A stretch of DNA of 36,803 nucleotides from contig JBJXFK010000200.1 in the NCBI GenBank assembly GCA_046155505.1, positions 1 through 36,803 of the forward strand, read 5' to 3'. The stretch is from JBJXFK01 sp046155505 (GTDB lineage: Bacteria; Planctomycetota; Phycisphaerae; UBA1845; Fen-1342). Of the stretch, positions 8,312 to 16,850 are shown one piece after another (position 1 is the first letter of the stretch; each line of letters starts with the position of its first letter). The notes under the pieces were generated by a model. It did not search any database and had not been told where the DNA came from. It worked only from the letters and a program-made list of their open reading frames with translations. A program made the translations under genes and the position numbers.

Positions 8312-10249
8312 TCACCGCCGCTTGAACTGCTTCTCCAGCTCGCGCAGCGTCAGATGCAGCGTCGTCGGGCGGCCATGCGGGCAATGGCTGCTGCGCTCCG
8401 CAAGTTCGCGGCGATGCAGCAGGGCCGTGATTTCGTCGGCGTTCAGAGGATCGCCGGCCTTCACCGCGGCCTTGCAAGCCATCATGTCGAGCAGCTTGTG
8501 CAGCAGCGTGTCGGCCTGTGGTCTCACACCTTGCTCCGCGAGCAAATCGAGCAGGTCGCTGACGAACTGCTGTCGATCGGCCCGTTCCAATAGCAGCGGA
8601 AACGCGTTCAGCGCGACGCTGCCGGCGCTCGTCGGCGACAGCTCGACGCCGAGCCGGGCCAGCGTCGCTGCATGCGTTTCGAGCACCTCGATCCGGTCCG
8701 GCGGCACACGCACGATTTCGGGAATCAGCATCCGCTGCGATTCGAGCGCGCGGTCGGCAATTCGACGCCGCAATTCTTCGTAGAGGATGCGTTCGTGCAG
8801 TGCGTGCTGATCGATGATCATCACGCCTTCGTCGGTTTCGACGACGAGGTAGGTGTTATGCACCTGAATGGCCCGCACCAGCGGCGGCGGATCGGCGCTG
8901 GGGGTCGCATCGATCTGCGGGCCGGCAGGGACGGCGAGTACGGAACCGCCGGTTGTGTCGATCGGGTCGGCGACGGAAACCGCGGACGATTGCGGTGCGC
9001 CGGCCGAAACCGCCGAGGGCCGCGGTGCTCCATGCCGTTCCCCGTTTCCCGTCGGTACCGCGGGGGGCCGCGGTGCTCCGTGTCGTTCGCCGTTTCCCGT
9101 TTCCCGTTCCCCGTTTCCCGCTTGCGCGGTCCCCGCCCATTGCTTCTCGAACCGCCGCTGCTGCCCGTCGTCGCCGCGACGAAGGAAGAAATCGACCATC
9201 GCCTCGCGCACGCGTTCGCGATACTCGCCCTGATCGCTGGGCGGCTTTAGCCGATGGTCGAGATTGGTCGAGAGAAACTTGTCGCGCAGCGCGGCGAGCA
9301 CCTGGCTATGCACATAGTTCGAATCGCGCCAACGCACCTCGACCTTCGTCGGATGCACGTTCAGGTCCACCTCGGCCGGGTCGAGCGACAAGTAGAGAAA
9401 CGCGACTGGATAGCGCGACGGATCGATCAGGCTGCGATAGGCCTCTTTGATCGCGTGCGACACGAATTTGTCGCGGATGTAGCGACCGTTGACGAACACA
9501 TACTCCCACTTGCCCGAGCCGCGGCTATCGCGCGGCGGCGCGACCAGCCCCTCAACCCGCACGCTCCCGTCGCGCGCGATCGGCAACAGCACGTCCGCAA
9601 GTTCCGCCCCCATCAAATCACGAATACGCCCGCGCAAATCGTCGGTCGGCGGCAGCTCATGCACCACGCGATTCTGGCTGCGCAGCGTGAAGCCCACGCG
9701 CGGATAGGCGAGCGCGATCCGCGCCACCTGCTCGGTAATGTGCCCGCTCTCGGTCGGGTTGGTCTTCAGAAATTTGCGCCGCGCGGGAACAGAAAAGAAC
9801 AGGTCGCGCACCTCGACGATCGTGCCGATGCGGCCGCTCGTCGGCTCGGGTCCGCTGATCGCGCCGCCCTCGACGCGGATCACGTGCGCGACGTCACTTT
9901 CGGCCATGCGCGACGTAATCGCCAGGCGCGAGACCGAGCCGATGCTGGCCAGTGCTTCGCCGCGAAAACCCATCGTGTGGATGTTGAACAGGTCGTCCGA
10001 TTCGCGGATTTTGCTGGTCGCGTGCGGGTGAATCGCCAGTTTCAGATCGTCGGCCGACATGCCGCCGCCGTTGTCGGCGACGCGGATCAGCTCGCGTCCG
10101 CCGTCGAGAATCGTCACGTCGATCTGCGTCGCGCCGGCGTCGAGTGCGTTCTCGACCAACTCCTTGATGACGCTCGACGGTCGCTCGACGCACTCGCCGG
10201 CGGCGATGCGGTTGATCAAATCAGGCGACAATACGCGAATCACGCCCAT
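8312..10249 (-). CDS. mutL: DNA mismatch repair protein MutL (endonuclease type)
   Basis: GHKL ATPase that links mismatch recognition by MutS to strand removal; 645 residues. N-terminal ATPase: IRVLSPDLINRIAAGECVERP, ELVENALDAGAT (Mg-binding Asn), VADNGGGM, GFRGEALASIGSV. The C-terminal dimerisation domain carries the nuclease motif DQHALHERILYEE (DQHA-x2-E-x4-E), plus ACKAAVKAG, CPHGRP and a terminal FKRR, so this MutL is predicted to nick DNA itself, as in bacteria lacking MutH. ATG 10249 is chosen over an in-frame codon 48 bases upstream because it matches the family N-terminus and follows CGGAG. The linker, residues about 375-420, is encoded by an invading intergenic-type repeat (GNGERETGNGERHGAPRP and similar). 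It lies behind the GT2 gene on the same strand (154-base gap). Confidence 0.95.
   Translation of the reverse strand: MGVIRVLSPDLINRIAAGECVERPSSVIKELVENALDAGATQIDVTILDGGRELIRVADNGGGMSADDLKLAIHPHATSKIRESDDLFNIHTMGFRGEALASIGSVSRLAITSRMAESDVAHVIRVEGGAISGPEPTSGRIGTIVEVRDLFFSVPARRKFLKTNPTESGHITEQVARIALAYPRVGFTLRSQNRVVHELPPTDDLRGRIRDLMGAELADVLLPIARDGSVRVEGLVAPPRDSRGSGKWEYVFVNGRYIRDKFVSHAIKEAYRSLIDPSRYPVAFLYLSLDPAEVDLNVHPTKVEVRWRDSNYVHSQVLAALRDKFLSTNLDHRLKPPSDQGEYRERVREAMVDFFLRRGDDGQQRRFEKQWAGTAQAGNGERETGNGERHGAPRPPAVPTGNGERHGAPRPSAVSAGAPQSSAVSVADPIDTTGGSVLAVPAGPQIDATPSADPPPLVRAIQVHNTYLVVETDEGVMIIDQHALHERILYEELRRRIADRALESQRMLIPEIVRVPPDRIEVLETHAATLARLGVELSPTSAGSVALNAFPLLLERADRQQFVSDLLDLLAEQGVRPQADTLLHKLLDMMACKAAVKAGDPLNADEITALLHRRELAERSSHCPHGRPTTLHLTLRELEKQFKRR
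9019..9119. repeat. Two repeat copies inside the mutL coding sequence
   Basis: Reading the minus strand, five heptamers (9085-9119: GGGAAAC, GGGGAAC, GGGAAAC, GGGAAAC, GGCGAAC) precede a header GGAGCACCGCGG (9068-9079); two more heptamers (9037-9050) precede a second header (9019-9031). Header and heptamers match the intergenic element at 6974-7039. All copies are in frame with mutL and fall in its flexible linker. Confidence 0.85.
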
Positions 10250-10403
10250 GAACACTCCGTTCGTGTGAACGACAAGTATAGGCGGATGCGAGAGCACGCG
10301 CTCGACGATGGGCAGTTGTACGACAGGGCAGACGCATTTGCGGATTCGGGTGCTGCGGCGCTGGGGGACCGGTCTCGCAGCGCAGCGCCGTTTGAATCCT
10401 CGA

Positions 10404-11621
10404 TCAACCGACCGACGCGAGCGTGCGACTCGTGCTGCGCGCGCGATCGGTCGTCATTCGCGTCGGCATGGGAAACCAGTTGTAGACACTGGCGGTGCCG
10501 CGCTGCTCCAACTCCGCCGCGCGGCGCGTGGCGTGGACGTACGACGTGTTCGCGATCACGACCGCGTCAGGCTTCTGCGAATACGCCTCATCGACGGTCA
10601 CGATCGGCACGCCGCGATAGCGCCGATGCTGTGTGGCGAATCGATTGTCGGCCAGCGCGAGAATTTGCACGCCGCACGCGCCCGCGGCGCGGACGAACGC
10701 ATACGCATTCTTGCCCAGATCGGCCAGGACGATTCGCCGCACGCCGGTCGCCGCAAGTTCGGCCATTTGTTCACTGACCAGCCGCCACGAAAACACCTGC
10801 TCCAGCGCCGGCTGCGACATGCGCCAGGGTTTGAACAACCGCCTCTCGGCGTGCGCCAGCCGCTTGCCGCGCGCCAGGCCCTGTCGAAACGGCGTGCTGT
10901 GCCCCGCACTCGCGGCCATCCACGCATAGCGGCGAATCCAGTCTTGTGCGTAGACGTTCGCCGCCGGCTGCGGCAGGTAGCGCCCGATGACGCGCAGGTT
11001 GTTGCGAATATCCAGCAGCGTCGTGCGTTCGCTGCGCCGCGCTTGCGGGCTCTTTAGATGATCAACTTGCAAGTCGGCGAAAACCTCGACCTGCATGCCC
11101 GCCTGCAAGAGGCGAAAGCTCAGATCATATTCCTCGGCCTGCATGAAAAACGTGCGATCCAGCCCGCCGACGTGTCGCACCGCACGCGTGCGCAGGCCCA
11201 CGCCGCAACCAACGAAGACGTGCGGCAGCGCGCTGCATTCTTGTGAATCATCGGGCAGATGCACAGTGAACCCGGCAGCCGCGAGCATTCGATGCCGCTC
11301 AAACGCATCGAGCATGCGCTTCATGCAATCGGGCCGCGGATAGGAATCGTCATCGAGAAACAGCAGCAGCGGCCCCTTGGCCCGATCGACGCCGACGGCC
11401 TTGGCACAGCTACCCATATTCTGGTCGAGGCGAACGTGCGTAACGCCGCTGCGACCGGCGAGCGCGTCGTCGGTGCCGTCGGTCGAGCAGTTGTCGACCA
11501 CGATCACTTCATAATCGCGCCGATCCAGTCCGCAGCGCTCAAGCTGATCGAGCGTGTTCACGACAGCTTCGCGGCGGTTGTAGGTGGCCAGCACGACACT
11601 GACGTACGGTCTCTGGCTCAT
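10404..11621 (-). CDS. GT2 glycosyltransferase with C-terminal Rossmann-like domain
   Basis: 405 residues. N-terminal GT-A domain of family GT2: YVSVVLATYNRREAV, VIVVDNCSTDGTDD, then the metal-binding FLDDDSYP and a later acceptor-side segment FFMQAEEYDLSFRLLQAG with the ED-like pair expected for an inverting enzyme. Residues about 300-385 form a separate unit with IVLADLGKNAYAFVRAA and YRGVPIVTVDEAYSQKPDAVVIAN, which looks like the small nucleotide-binding Rossmann unit at the front of PglD-type sugar acyltransferases or of CoA-binding proteins. The ATG at 11621 overlaps the upstream gene by 4 bases (ATGA), so the two are coupled. Likely acts on a cell-surface glycan; the donor is unknown. 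Confidence 0.85.
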   Translation of the reverse strand: MSQRPYVSVVLATYNRREAVVNTLDQLERCGLDRRDYEVIVVDNCSTDGTDDALAGRSGVTHVRLDQNMGSCAKAVGVDRAKGPLLLFLDDDSYPRPDCMKRMLDAFERHRMLAAAGFTVHLPDDSQECSALPHVFVGCGVGLRTRAVRHVGGLDRTFFMQAEEYDLSFRLLQAGMQVEVFADLQVDHLKSPQARRSERTTLLDIRNNLRVIGRYLPQPAANVYAQDWIRRYAWMAASAGHSTPFRQGLARGKRLAHAERRLFKPWRMSQPALEQVFSWRLVSEQMAELAATGVRRIVLADLGKNAYAFVRAAGACGVQILALADNRFATQHRRYRGVPIVTVDEAYSQKPDAVVIANTSYVHATRRAAELEQRGTASVYNWFPMPTRMTTDRARSTSRTLASVG

Positions 11622-13267
11622 GCCGCCCCCGTCGCGCCGAGTGATAGTTCGTTCGATTCCGCGAGCGTCGCGTTCCGCTCGCCGCGAATGCTCGCGCGCG
11701 GCTCGGCGACGAACCGCCCCTCGGGACGCAGCTCGGCCCGGTGCGTCAGCAGCGTGTGCAAATCGCGCAGACGCACGATCGAACGCCCCATGCGTCCAGC
11801 GGCCAGCGCGGACGAAGCCGCGGCGATGTACGTTGCCAGCGGCAACGAAGCGGCGTGCGAGAGTGCGAGCGTGGCGGCAGCAATAATCGCCTCTTCGCAG
11901 CCGAGCAGATCGACATTGTGCGCGGCCATCGACGGCACGAATTCGCTCTTCAGCCGACCGAGTGGCTTGCCCTCTTCTTCGCTGGCAAAGCCGAGCAGGC
12001 CGCGTTTGTGAAGCGACACGATCGCGCTCGATGTGTGCGTGCGTGAGAGCACGTTCCACATCACCGCAGGCAGGCTGGATGTCATGTCGCTGACCGATTC
12101 GCGCACGCGGCGTTCGGAGAGTGACAGAAAATCGCAGTCGATCATGCTGTCGAGCTGCCCGCGCACGCCGGGGGCGTAGCCGGCGCGATACGCGCCGGCA
12201 TGCTTGGCGATGGCGTTCACGGTCTTGGCCAGGGCCGGCGTCACCGCGCCGTAGCCATACTCGCACCACAAGATCGCGTTCGCGCTGGCCAGTGTTGTGG
12301 CCGTCACGCCCGCGGCTTCGCGTTCCTGGGCCACGTCGAGCGGCGAGCAGGTGCCGTCGTCGATGCGCATCAGCTTGGCATCGTCGGCGACATAGGTCGT
12401 GCGTTCGACCAGCGATGGGCGACCGGGGATCAAGTGGTGCTCGATGCCGAGTTGGCAGAGTCGGTCACGCAAGGCTTGCGAGGCGGCGTCGCTGCCGACG
12501 TGCGTGATCAGCGTGGGGCACGCGCCGAGCGCCTGCAACTGCAGCGCCAGCGCCGCCGCACCGCCCCAGTATTCGGTGGCGGCGAGTTTGCGCAGGTCGA
12601 GCATCGGCGCGTCGGCGGCGGATTGGCCGGCGTCGCACGCGATGTAGCGTTCGAGAATCGTGTCGCCGACGATCACCACGCGCGACCCGGTGAACGAGGC
12701 GAGGCAGCGGTTGATTGCCGTTGGATCGATCTCGTGCCGCTGACAGAGCGCCCGCAGCCGGCACTCTTCCAGGTCATGTTCGGATTCGATGTTCTGAATG
12801 AGCTGCGTCGAGCTGAACACGACGTCGCCACTGTGAAAGACGACGCGCCCGCCGCCGCGCTCGACGATTTCGCGTTCGCGCAGGAAGCGCGAATCGCTGG
12901 ACGTGGCGTACTCGCGGCCCTTTACGTATACATCGGGGCGCAGGGTTTCGAGCAGTTCGCACGCGGTGGGGTGCGTGTCGATCACCACCCAATCGACGAA
13001 TTCGAGCGCGGCCAAATTCTCGGCTCGCAGTTCCTGCGGAATGTACGGCCGATCGGGGCCCTTGCTAATGCCCGCGTCGGCGGTCAGCGACACGACCAGC
13101 ACATCGCCCAATTCGCAGGCCGATTGCAGGTAGCGCACATGGCCGGGATGCACGATGTCGAAGCAGCCGTGACACTGCACGATTCGCCGACCGGCGGCCT
13201 GCTGCTGGCGCAACTGTTGCGCGAGCGTGTCGGCGGTGACGATTTTGCGTTGATATGGACGGTTCAA
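11618..13267 (-). CDS. HldE/RfaE-like nucleotidyltransferase fused to a degenerate PfkB sugar kinase
   Basis: 549 residues with two domains known from ADP-heptose synthesis, in reversed order compared with HldE. Residues about 1-160: cytidylyltransferase-like domain with GCFDIVHPGH (HxGH at 40-43) and the family's FSSTQLIQNI near its end. Residues about 190-510: ribokinase/PfkB fold with VIVGDTILERYI, EYWGGAAALALQLQALGA and THVGSDAASQALRDRL. The kinase catalytic GAGD is replaced by GCEE (456-459, in NVDLLGCEEAIIAA), and LDRY is LERY, so kinase activity is doubtful. The start is a TTG at 13267 (no ATG upstream in frame; GGGGA ahead), moderately sure. It is followed by the coupled GT2 gene, consistent with activation and transfer of a heptose-like sugar. 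Confidence 0.82.
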   Translation of the reverse strand: MNRPYQRKIVTADTLAQQLRQQQAAGRRIVQCHGCFDIVHPGHVRYLQSACELGDVLVVSLTADAGISKGPDRPYIPQELRAENLAALEFVDWVVIDTHPTACELLETLRPDVYVKGREYATSSDSRFLREREIVERGGGRVVFHSGDVVFSSTQLIQNIESEHDLEECRLRALCQRHEIDPTAINRCLASFTGSRVVIVGDTILERYIACDAGQSAADAPMLDLRKLAATEYWGGAAALALQLQALGACPTLITHVGSDAASQALRDRLCQLGIEHHLIPGRPSLVERTTYVADDAKLMRIDDGTCSPLDVAQEREAAGVTATTLASANAILWCEYGYGAVTPALAKTVNAIAKHAGAYRAGYAPGVRGQLDSMIDCDFLSLSERRVRESVSDMTSSLPAVMWNVLSRTHTSSAIVSLHKRGLLGFASEEEGKPLGRLKSEFVPSMAAHNVDLLGCEEAIIAAATLALSHAASLPLATYIAAASSALAAGRMGRSIVRLRDLHTLLTHRAELRPEGRFVAEPRASIRGERNATLAESNELSLGATGAA

Positions 13268-13692
13268 ACGCGGTCCCCAGCGAGCCGCGCGACGGCGACC
13301 CTCGGAAGTTTGATCGGACCGAGTGACGGGGTAACCTGAGAATGCAGAGTGAAGAAGGCAGAATGCGAAAAGCAGAGTGCAGAATGAAGAATGCTGAATG
13401 CAGAAGGTCCGCTATCTACGGCGACCATCCGAACGCGAGGCGCAAGCGAGTGTTGTGCGCGCAGCGAGCAACCTATCCGAACCCGGAGCGCAAGCGACGG
13501 GGTGATGTGCCGGGGCGGGAGCGCACGAAACGACGGCGACACATCCCGCCGCCGCGGCTTACCTCGCTCGCGCTTGGGGTACGGATTGGCCCGTTTCGTG
13601 CGCGCAGATTGCTTCTACAATGCGACGCACCAAAGATGACGCGCGGCCCGCGTGCGGCATTCATTGACATCAATTGAAGCGAGTGCGCAGAA
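13268..13692. repeat. Repeat-filled intergenic region with ten-unit heptamer array
   Basis: No gene seen in 425 bases between divergent genes. Ten units with exact 7-base period run from 13340 to 13409 (GAATGCA, GAGTGAA, GAAGGCA, GAATGCG, AAAAGCA, GAGTGCA, GAATGAA, GAATGCT, GAATGCA, GAAGGTC). After 19 bases comes the 24-base companion motif (13429-13452) also found at 1247-1270. A related motif CCGAACCCGGAGCGCAAGCG starts at 13477 and an inverted relative ends at 13589. GCGCACGAAACG (13521-13532) is repeated inverted at 13592-13603. Promoters for both flanking genes must lie here but were not resolved. Confidence 0.8.
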
Positions 13693-14901
13693 ATGGCGAA
13701 CACCACCGAGACAAGCTGCCCCACGCAATGGGTCAGCATCGCCCGCGCTGCCGCGGCGCGCGGCTGCGCTGTGCCGCAACCCGGCGACGGGGTGAATCGC
13801 GGCGACTGGTCGCGCGAGTTGCAGCCAATCTTGAAGCAGCCGATCGCCAGGTCGGCCCAGACCGTGACGCCCGAGGAACGCAACGCGTCGGCGGAAGCGC
13901 TCAAGCAACGAGCCGGGCTCGAACTGCGGCTGGCCAAAGAAGCCGACCGCGTCAAAGCGCTGGAAGCGTCGCTCGCGTCGCAGGCCGACGATTATCGCGA
14001 GGCGATCAGCTCGCTCACGCTTCAGCAGAAGCGCCTGAAGGAAGCGCAGGACGAGCGCACAAAACTCCTCGCCACCGTGAGCGAACTCGAATCCAAGTTG
14101 CGTTCACAGATCAACGAGACCGAGCAACTGACCGGAAAACTCGAACGCCTGAATACATCGCAGCGCGCCGTCGGCATGGCCGCGACCGAGCAGATGCAGC
14201 GCTCGCAGGCACTGGAGTCCGAGGTCGCCGACTTGAAGAAGAGCCTCGAAGCCGCACGGCGCGAGCGTGATGTCGCGCTCAGCGGTCAGGACGTGCAGCT
14301 CGCGACGGTACGCTCGCGCTCATACGAAGGTGTGTCGGCCGAGATGTGGTCGCGGCGGAGCAAGATCGATCCGGACATTTTTGCTGACACGCACACGCCG
14401 ACGGTCGACACCCTGGAGCGCATGGCCGATGCGATTCTTGATCTGGCCCGCGCGATGCAGGTTCTTGAAGAAGAGTGTGCCCATCGCGTGCGCGACCTGC
14501 GGTTCGTCGCCGACGCCGACCATCCGATGAACGCGCTGCACATGACGCTGCACAATCGACCGAAGCTCGATCAGGTCGTGCGCAAGCACCTGATCGGTCG
14601 AGCCGAGGCGGGCGAGCTGACCGCGGCGGTGCGTGAGATTCACGCGCTGATGCGCGGCCTGCTGAACGGCTGCTATGTGGCGATCGTGCGCAGCCGCGAG
14701 ATTGCCGCCGATGAGCTAAACTACCGCCTGTGGCCGGCGCGGGCCGGACTAACGCGGGGTGAAGACGCGGCGATCGGGCAGTATTTTCGCGAGACGGCGT
14801 CGGTCGAGGTGCCGGACAAGCTGGGCACGGCGCTGCGGCGGCTGGCCGGTGTGCGAGCGGCCGAGGACTATGCCGAGTTGCGAATGTTGATCGAGCGGTA
14901 A
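13693..14901 (+). CDS. Coiled-coil protein with C-terminal domain shared with the next gene
   Basis: Unrecognised family, 402 residues, no signal peptide. Residues about 60-205 are a long predicted coiled coil (heptads rich in Leu, Glu, Lys and Ala: AKEADRVKALEASLASQ, KLRSQINETEQLTGKLERL). Residues about 225-400 form a globular domain that clearly resembles the protein of the next gene: here GCYVAIVRSREIAADELNYR, W and AAIGQYFRET, there GMYKAIVDSHLKMQDDLNYR, W and AAIGKYVRER. It lies first in a + strand run leading to the PilT-like ATPase, 133 bases ahead of its paralogue. A scaffold or adaptor role near the cell pole or membrane is a guess. ATG 13693 is the first good start; its ribosome site is weak. 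Confidence 0.72.
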   Translation: MANTTETSCPTQWVSIARAAAARGCAVPQPGDGVNRGDWSRELQPILKQPIARSAQTVTPEERNASAEALKQRAGLELRLAKEADRVKALEASLASQADDYREAISSLTLQQKRLKEAQDERTKLLATVSELESKLRSQINETEQLTGKLERLNTSQRAVGMAATEQMQRSQALESEVADLKKSLEAARRERDVALSGQDVQLATVRSRSYEGVSAEMWSRRSKIDPDIFADTHTPTVDTLERMADAILDLARAMQVLEEECAHRVRDLRFVADADHPMNALHMTLHNRPKLDQVVRKHLIGRAEAGELTAAVREIHALMRGLLNGCYVAIVRSREIAADELNYRLWPARAGLTRGEDAAIGQYFRETASVEVPDKLGTALRRLAGVRAAEDYAELRMLIER

Positions 14902-15034
14902 TTTGCGGCACGCGACTTGCCATGAGCGGTTAGCGTCGTGCCTCAAGCGTGTCGTTGAATTTTCGGAAGGGGAGCATCGGCCTCCGCGTTGTTAGTCCGC
15001 GCTTTTTCGGGGCACAACAGTACAAGGGCGACGG

Positions 15035-15652
15035 ATGTCGGATTCCAACGAACAGCTTCAATCGCGAATTGCCGAACTCGAAGCGGAGGTCGCCGGGCTC
15101 AAGTCGCATTCGGGCGGCATGCACGCGGCTTGGGCCAAGTTGCAGGCGGCGTATCCGAATGAGCTGGGTAACCAGGAATCGCCAAACGCGGACGCACTGC
15201 CGCGCGTGGTCGATGCGTTCACCGAAATGGTCATGTATGCCGAGCGGATTGATCAGCAGGTGGGCAAGTTTCTGAGCGAGTTGAAGGGACATTACGAGCC
15301 GTTCGATACGCTCAGTGATCTGTTTCGCCAGAATCCGCGTGCGTCGGACGCGACGCGCGATTTTGTGCTGACCGGTCGGCGGCGCGGCGCGTTTCTGAAC
15401 GCGCTGCGGGCGAGATTTGTGTTGCTATCGGCCTGCGCCAGCGGTATGTACAAGGCGATTGTCGACTCGCACCTCAAGATGCAGGACGATCTGAACTATC
15501 GCAACTGGAAGGATCTGAAGGGTGCGTCGTCCGACGCGGCGATCGGCAAGTACGTTCGCGAGCGATTGCAGGAACTGGCCGACAAGCTGAACACCGACCT
15601 GCGAAAACAGGCCGCGCAGCGCATCGAGGAAGACTACGCCGCCATGCCGTGA
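15035..15652 (+). CDS. Short paralogue of the preceding protein, no known family
   Basis: 205 residues: a short N-terminal coiled coil (SDSNEQLQSRIAELEAEVAGLK, about 2-25) and then the same domain as the C-terminal half of the gene upstream. Shared positions include the G-Y-AIV-S pattern, LNYR-x-W, DAAIG-x-Y-x-RE, DKL-x-T-x-LR and EDYA close to the end. No catalytic motif is evident. AAGGGCGACGG precedes ATG 15035. The stop is 41 bases from the PilT-like start, so co-transcription is likely. I cannot assign a function; the pairing suggests two partners or two states of one adaptor. Confidence 0.75.
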   Translation: MSDSNEQLQSRIAELEAEVAGLKSHSGGMHAAWAKLQAAYPNELGNQESPNADALPRVVDAFTEMVMYAERIDQQVGKFLSELKGHYEPFDTLSDLFRQNPRASDATRDFVLTGRRRGAFLNALRARFVLLSACASGMYKAIVDSHLKMQDDLNYRNWKDLKGASSDAAIGKYVRERLQELADKLNTDLRKQAAQRIEEDYAAMP

Positions 15653-15693
15653 AGTCGCGCCCTGGCGGCGATGCGAGTAGCGGAGAACATCCC

Positions 15694-16830
15694 ATGCACG
15701 CCCTGCCCGACAACATCTTGGTTCTGCTCGACGCGATGAAAAAGCTGCAAGCCAGCGATCTGCACCTGAAGACCAACGCGCCGCCGTGCTATCGGGTGGC
15801 TGGCGAATTGCGGCGCGCGGACATGCCGATTTTTGAGGTCAACGGGCGACAGATTGAGAAGTTGATCGAGCCGCTGGTTCCGGAGCGGCGACGGCATGAG
15901 TATGAAGAGCGCGGCGCCCTGGACTTTGCCACGACCCTGCCCGACGGCGATCGATTCCGCATCAACATCATGCGCTCGTGCGACCAGATGCACGCCGCGA
16001 TTCGCCGCGTGAAGGGCGAGATCCCGCGGTTCGAAGATGTGCATTTGCCGCCGATTTATCGCAAGATCGCCGAGGAGACGCACGAGGGCCTAGTGATCGT
16101 GTGCGGCGTGACGGGCTGCGGTAAGAGCACGACGCTGGCCGCGATGATCGACCATATCAACGAGACCAAGCCGGACAATATCATCAGCATCGAGGACCCG
16201 ATCGAATATGTCTTCAAGCAGAAGAAATCGATCATCAGTCAGCGCGAAATCGGCCTGGATGTGGACAAGTTTTCCGACGCGCTGCGCTCGGCTGTACGGC
16301 AGGACCCGGATGTGCTCTTCATCGGCGAGCTGCGCGATCGCGAGACGATGCTCGCCGCGCTGCAGGCGGCCGAGACCGGGCATCTGGTGTTCTGCACGCT
16401 GCACACGGCCGACACCATGCAATCGCTGGCTCGCATTCTCGAATTCTTCCCGCCTGACCAGCACACGTTCATCCGCAGTTCGCTGGCCAACGGCCTGAAG
16501 GCGATCATGGCTCAGCGGCTGCTGCCCGCGATGGACCCGAACATCCTCCGCGTGCCGGCGACCGAGGTCATGCTGGGCGAGCCGATCGTGAAGGAAAAAA
16601 TTCGCGAAGGCGAGGATTCAGACCTGGCCGAAATCGTAGCCGGCGGCGTCGACCTGGGCATGCACAGCTTCACGCATTCGCTGGCCAAGTTGGTCGAGCA
16701 GGAACTCGTGTATACCGATGTCGCGATGGAGTTCGCACCGAATCGCGAGATGCTGCAAGGCCACATTCGCGGGATCAAGACGTCGGCCCAGGCGCTGGTG
16801 CATCGCGTGAAGCATCGGCAGCCGCAATGA
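15694..16830 (+). CDS. PilT/PilU-like hexameric secretion ATPase
   Basis: Cytoplasmic motor ATPase of the type IV pilus retraction family, 378 residues. N-terminal PAS-like region with ASDLHLKTNAPP; Walker A GVTGCGKST (138-146, with Cys where Ser is usual); Asp box IISIEDPIEYV (163-173); Walker B DPDVLFIGELRDRET (204-218); His box GHLVFCTLHTAD (229-240). The C-terminal AIRAGE-type motif of PilT is not visible; the extended C-terminus after 300 (TEVMLGEPIVKEKIREG) is closer to PilU-like or unusual variants. ATG 15694 is chosen (GGAG nine bases ahead, matches family start); a GTG at 15649 overlapping the previous stop is possible. No pilin, pilB or pilC gene is in the window. Confidence 0.9.
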   Translation: MHALPDNILVLLDAMKKLQASDLHLKTNAPPCYRVAGELRRADMPIFEVNGRQIEKLIEPLVPERRRHEYEERGALDFATTLPDGDRFRINIMRSCDQMHAAIRRVKGEIPRFEDVHLPPIYRKIAEETHEGLVIVCGVTGCGKSTTLAAMIDHINETKPDNIISIEDPIEYVFKQKKSIISQREIGLDVDKFSDALRSAVRQDPDVLFIGELRDRETMLAALQAAETGHLVFCTLHTADTMQSLARILEFFPPDQHTFIRSSLANGLKAIMAQRLLPAMDPNILRVPATEVMLGEPIVKEKIREGEDSDLAEIVAGGVDLGMHSFTHSLAKLVEQELVYTDVAMEFAPNREMLQGHIRGIKTSAQALVHRVKHRQPQ

Positions 16831-16850
16831 TGCGTTTCGAAGGGTGACCG

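Noticed and set aside
13340..13409. Heptamer array as a CRISPR
   Set aside because: Period is 7 with no spacers; CRISPR repeats are about 23-47 bases with unique spacers, and no cas gene is present.
13342..13677. Small + strand frame with KAECRMKNAEC-like peptide
   Set aside because: Pure translation of the heptamer array and companion repeats; 7-base units in a 3-base code give a 7-residue period without selection.
15649..15693. GTG at 15649 as the PilT-like start
   Set aside because: It overlaps the previous stop neatly, but the added 15 residues are not family-like and ATG 15694 has a better ribosome site.
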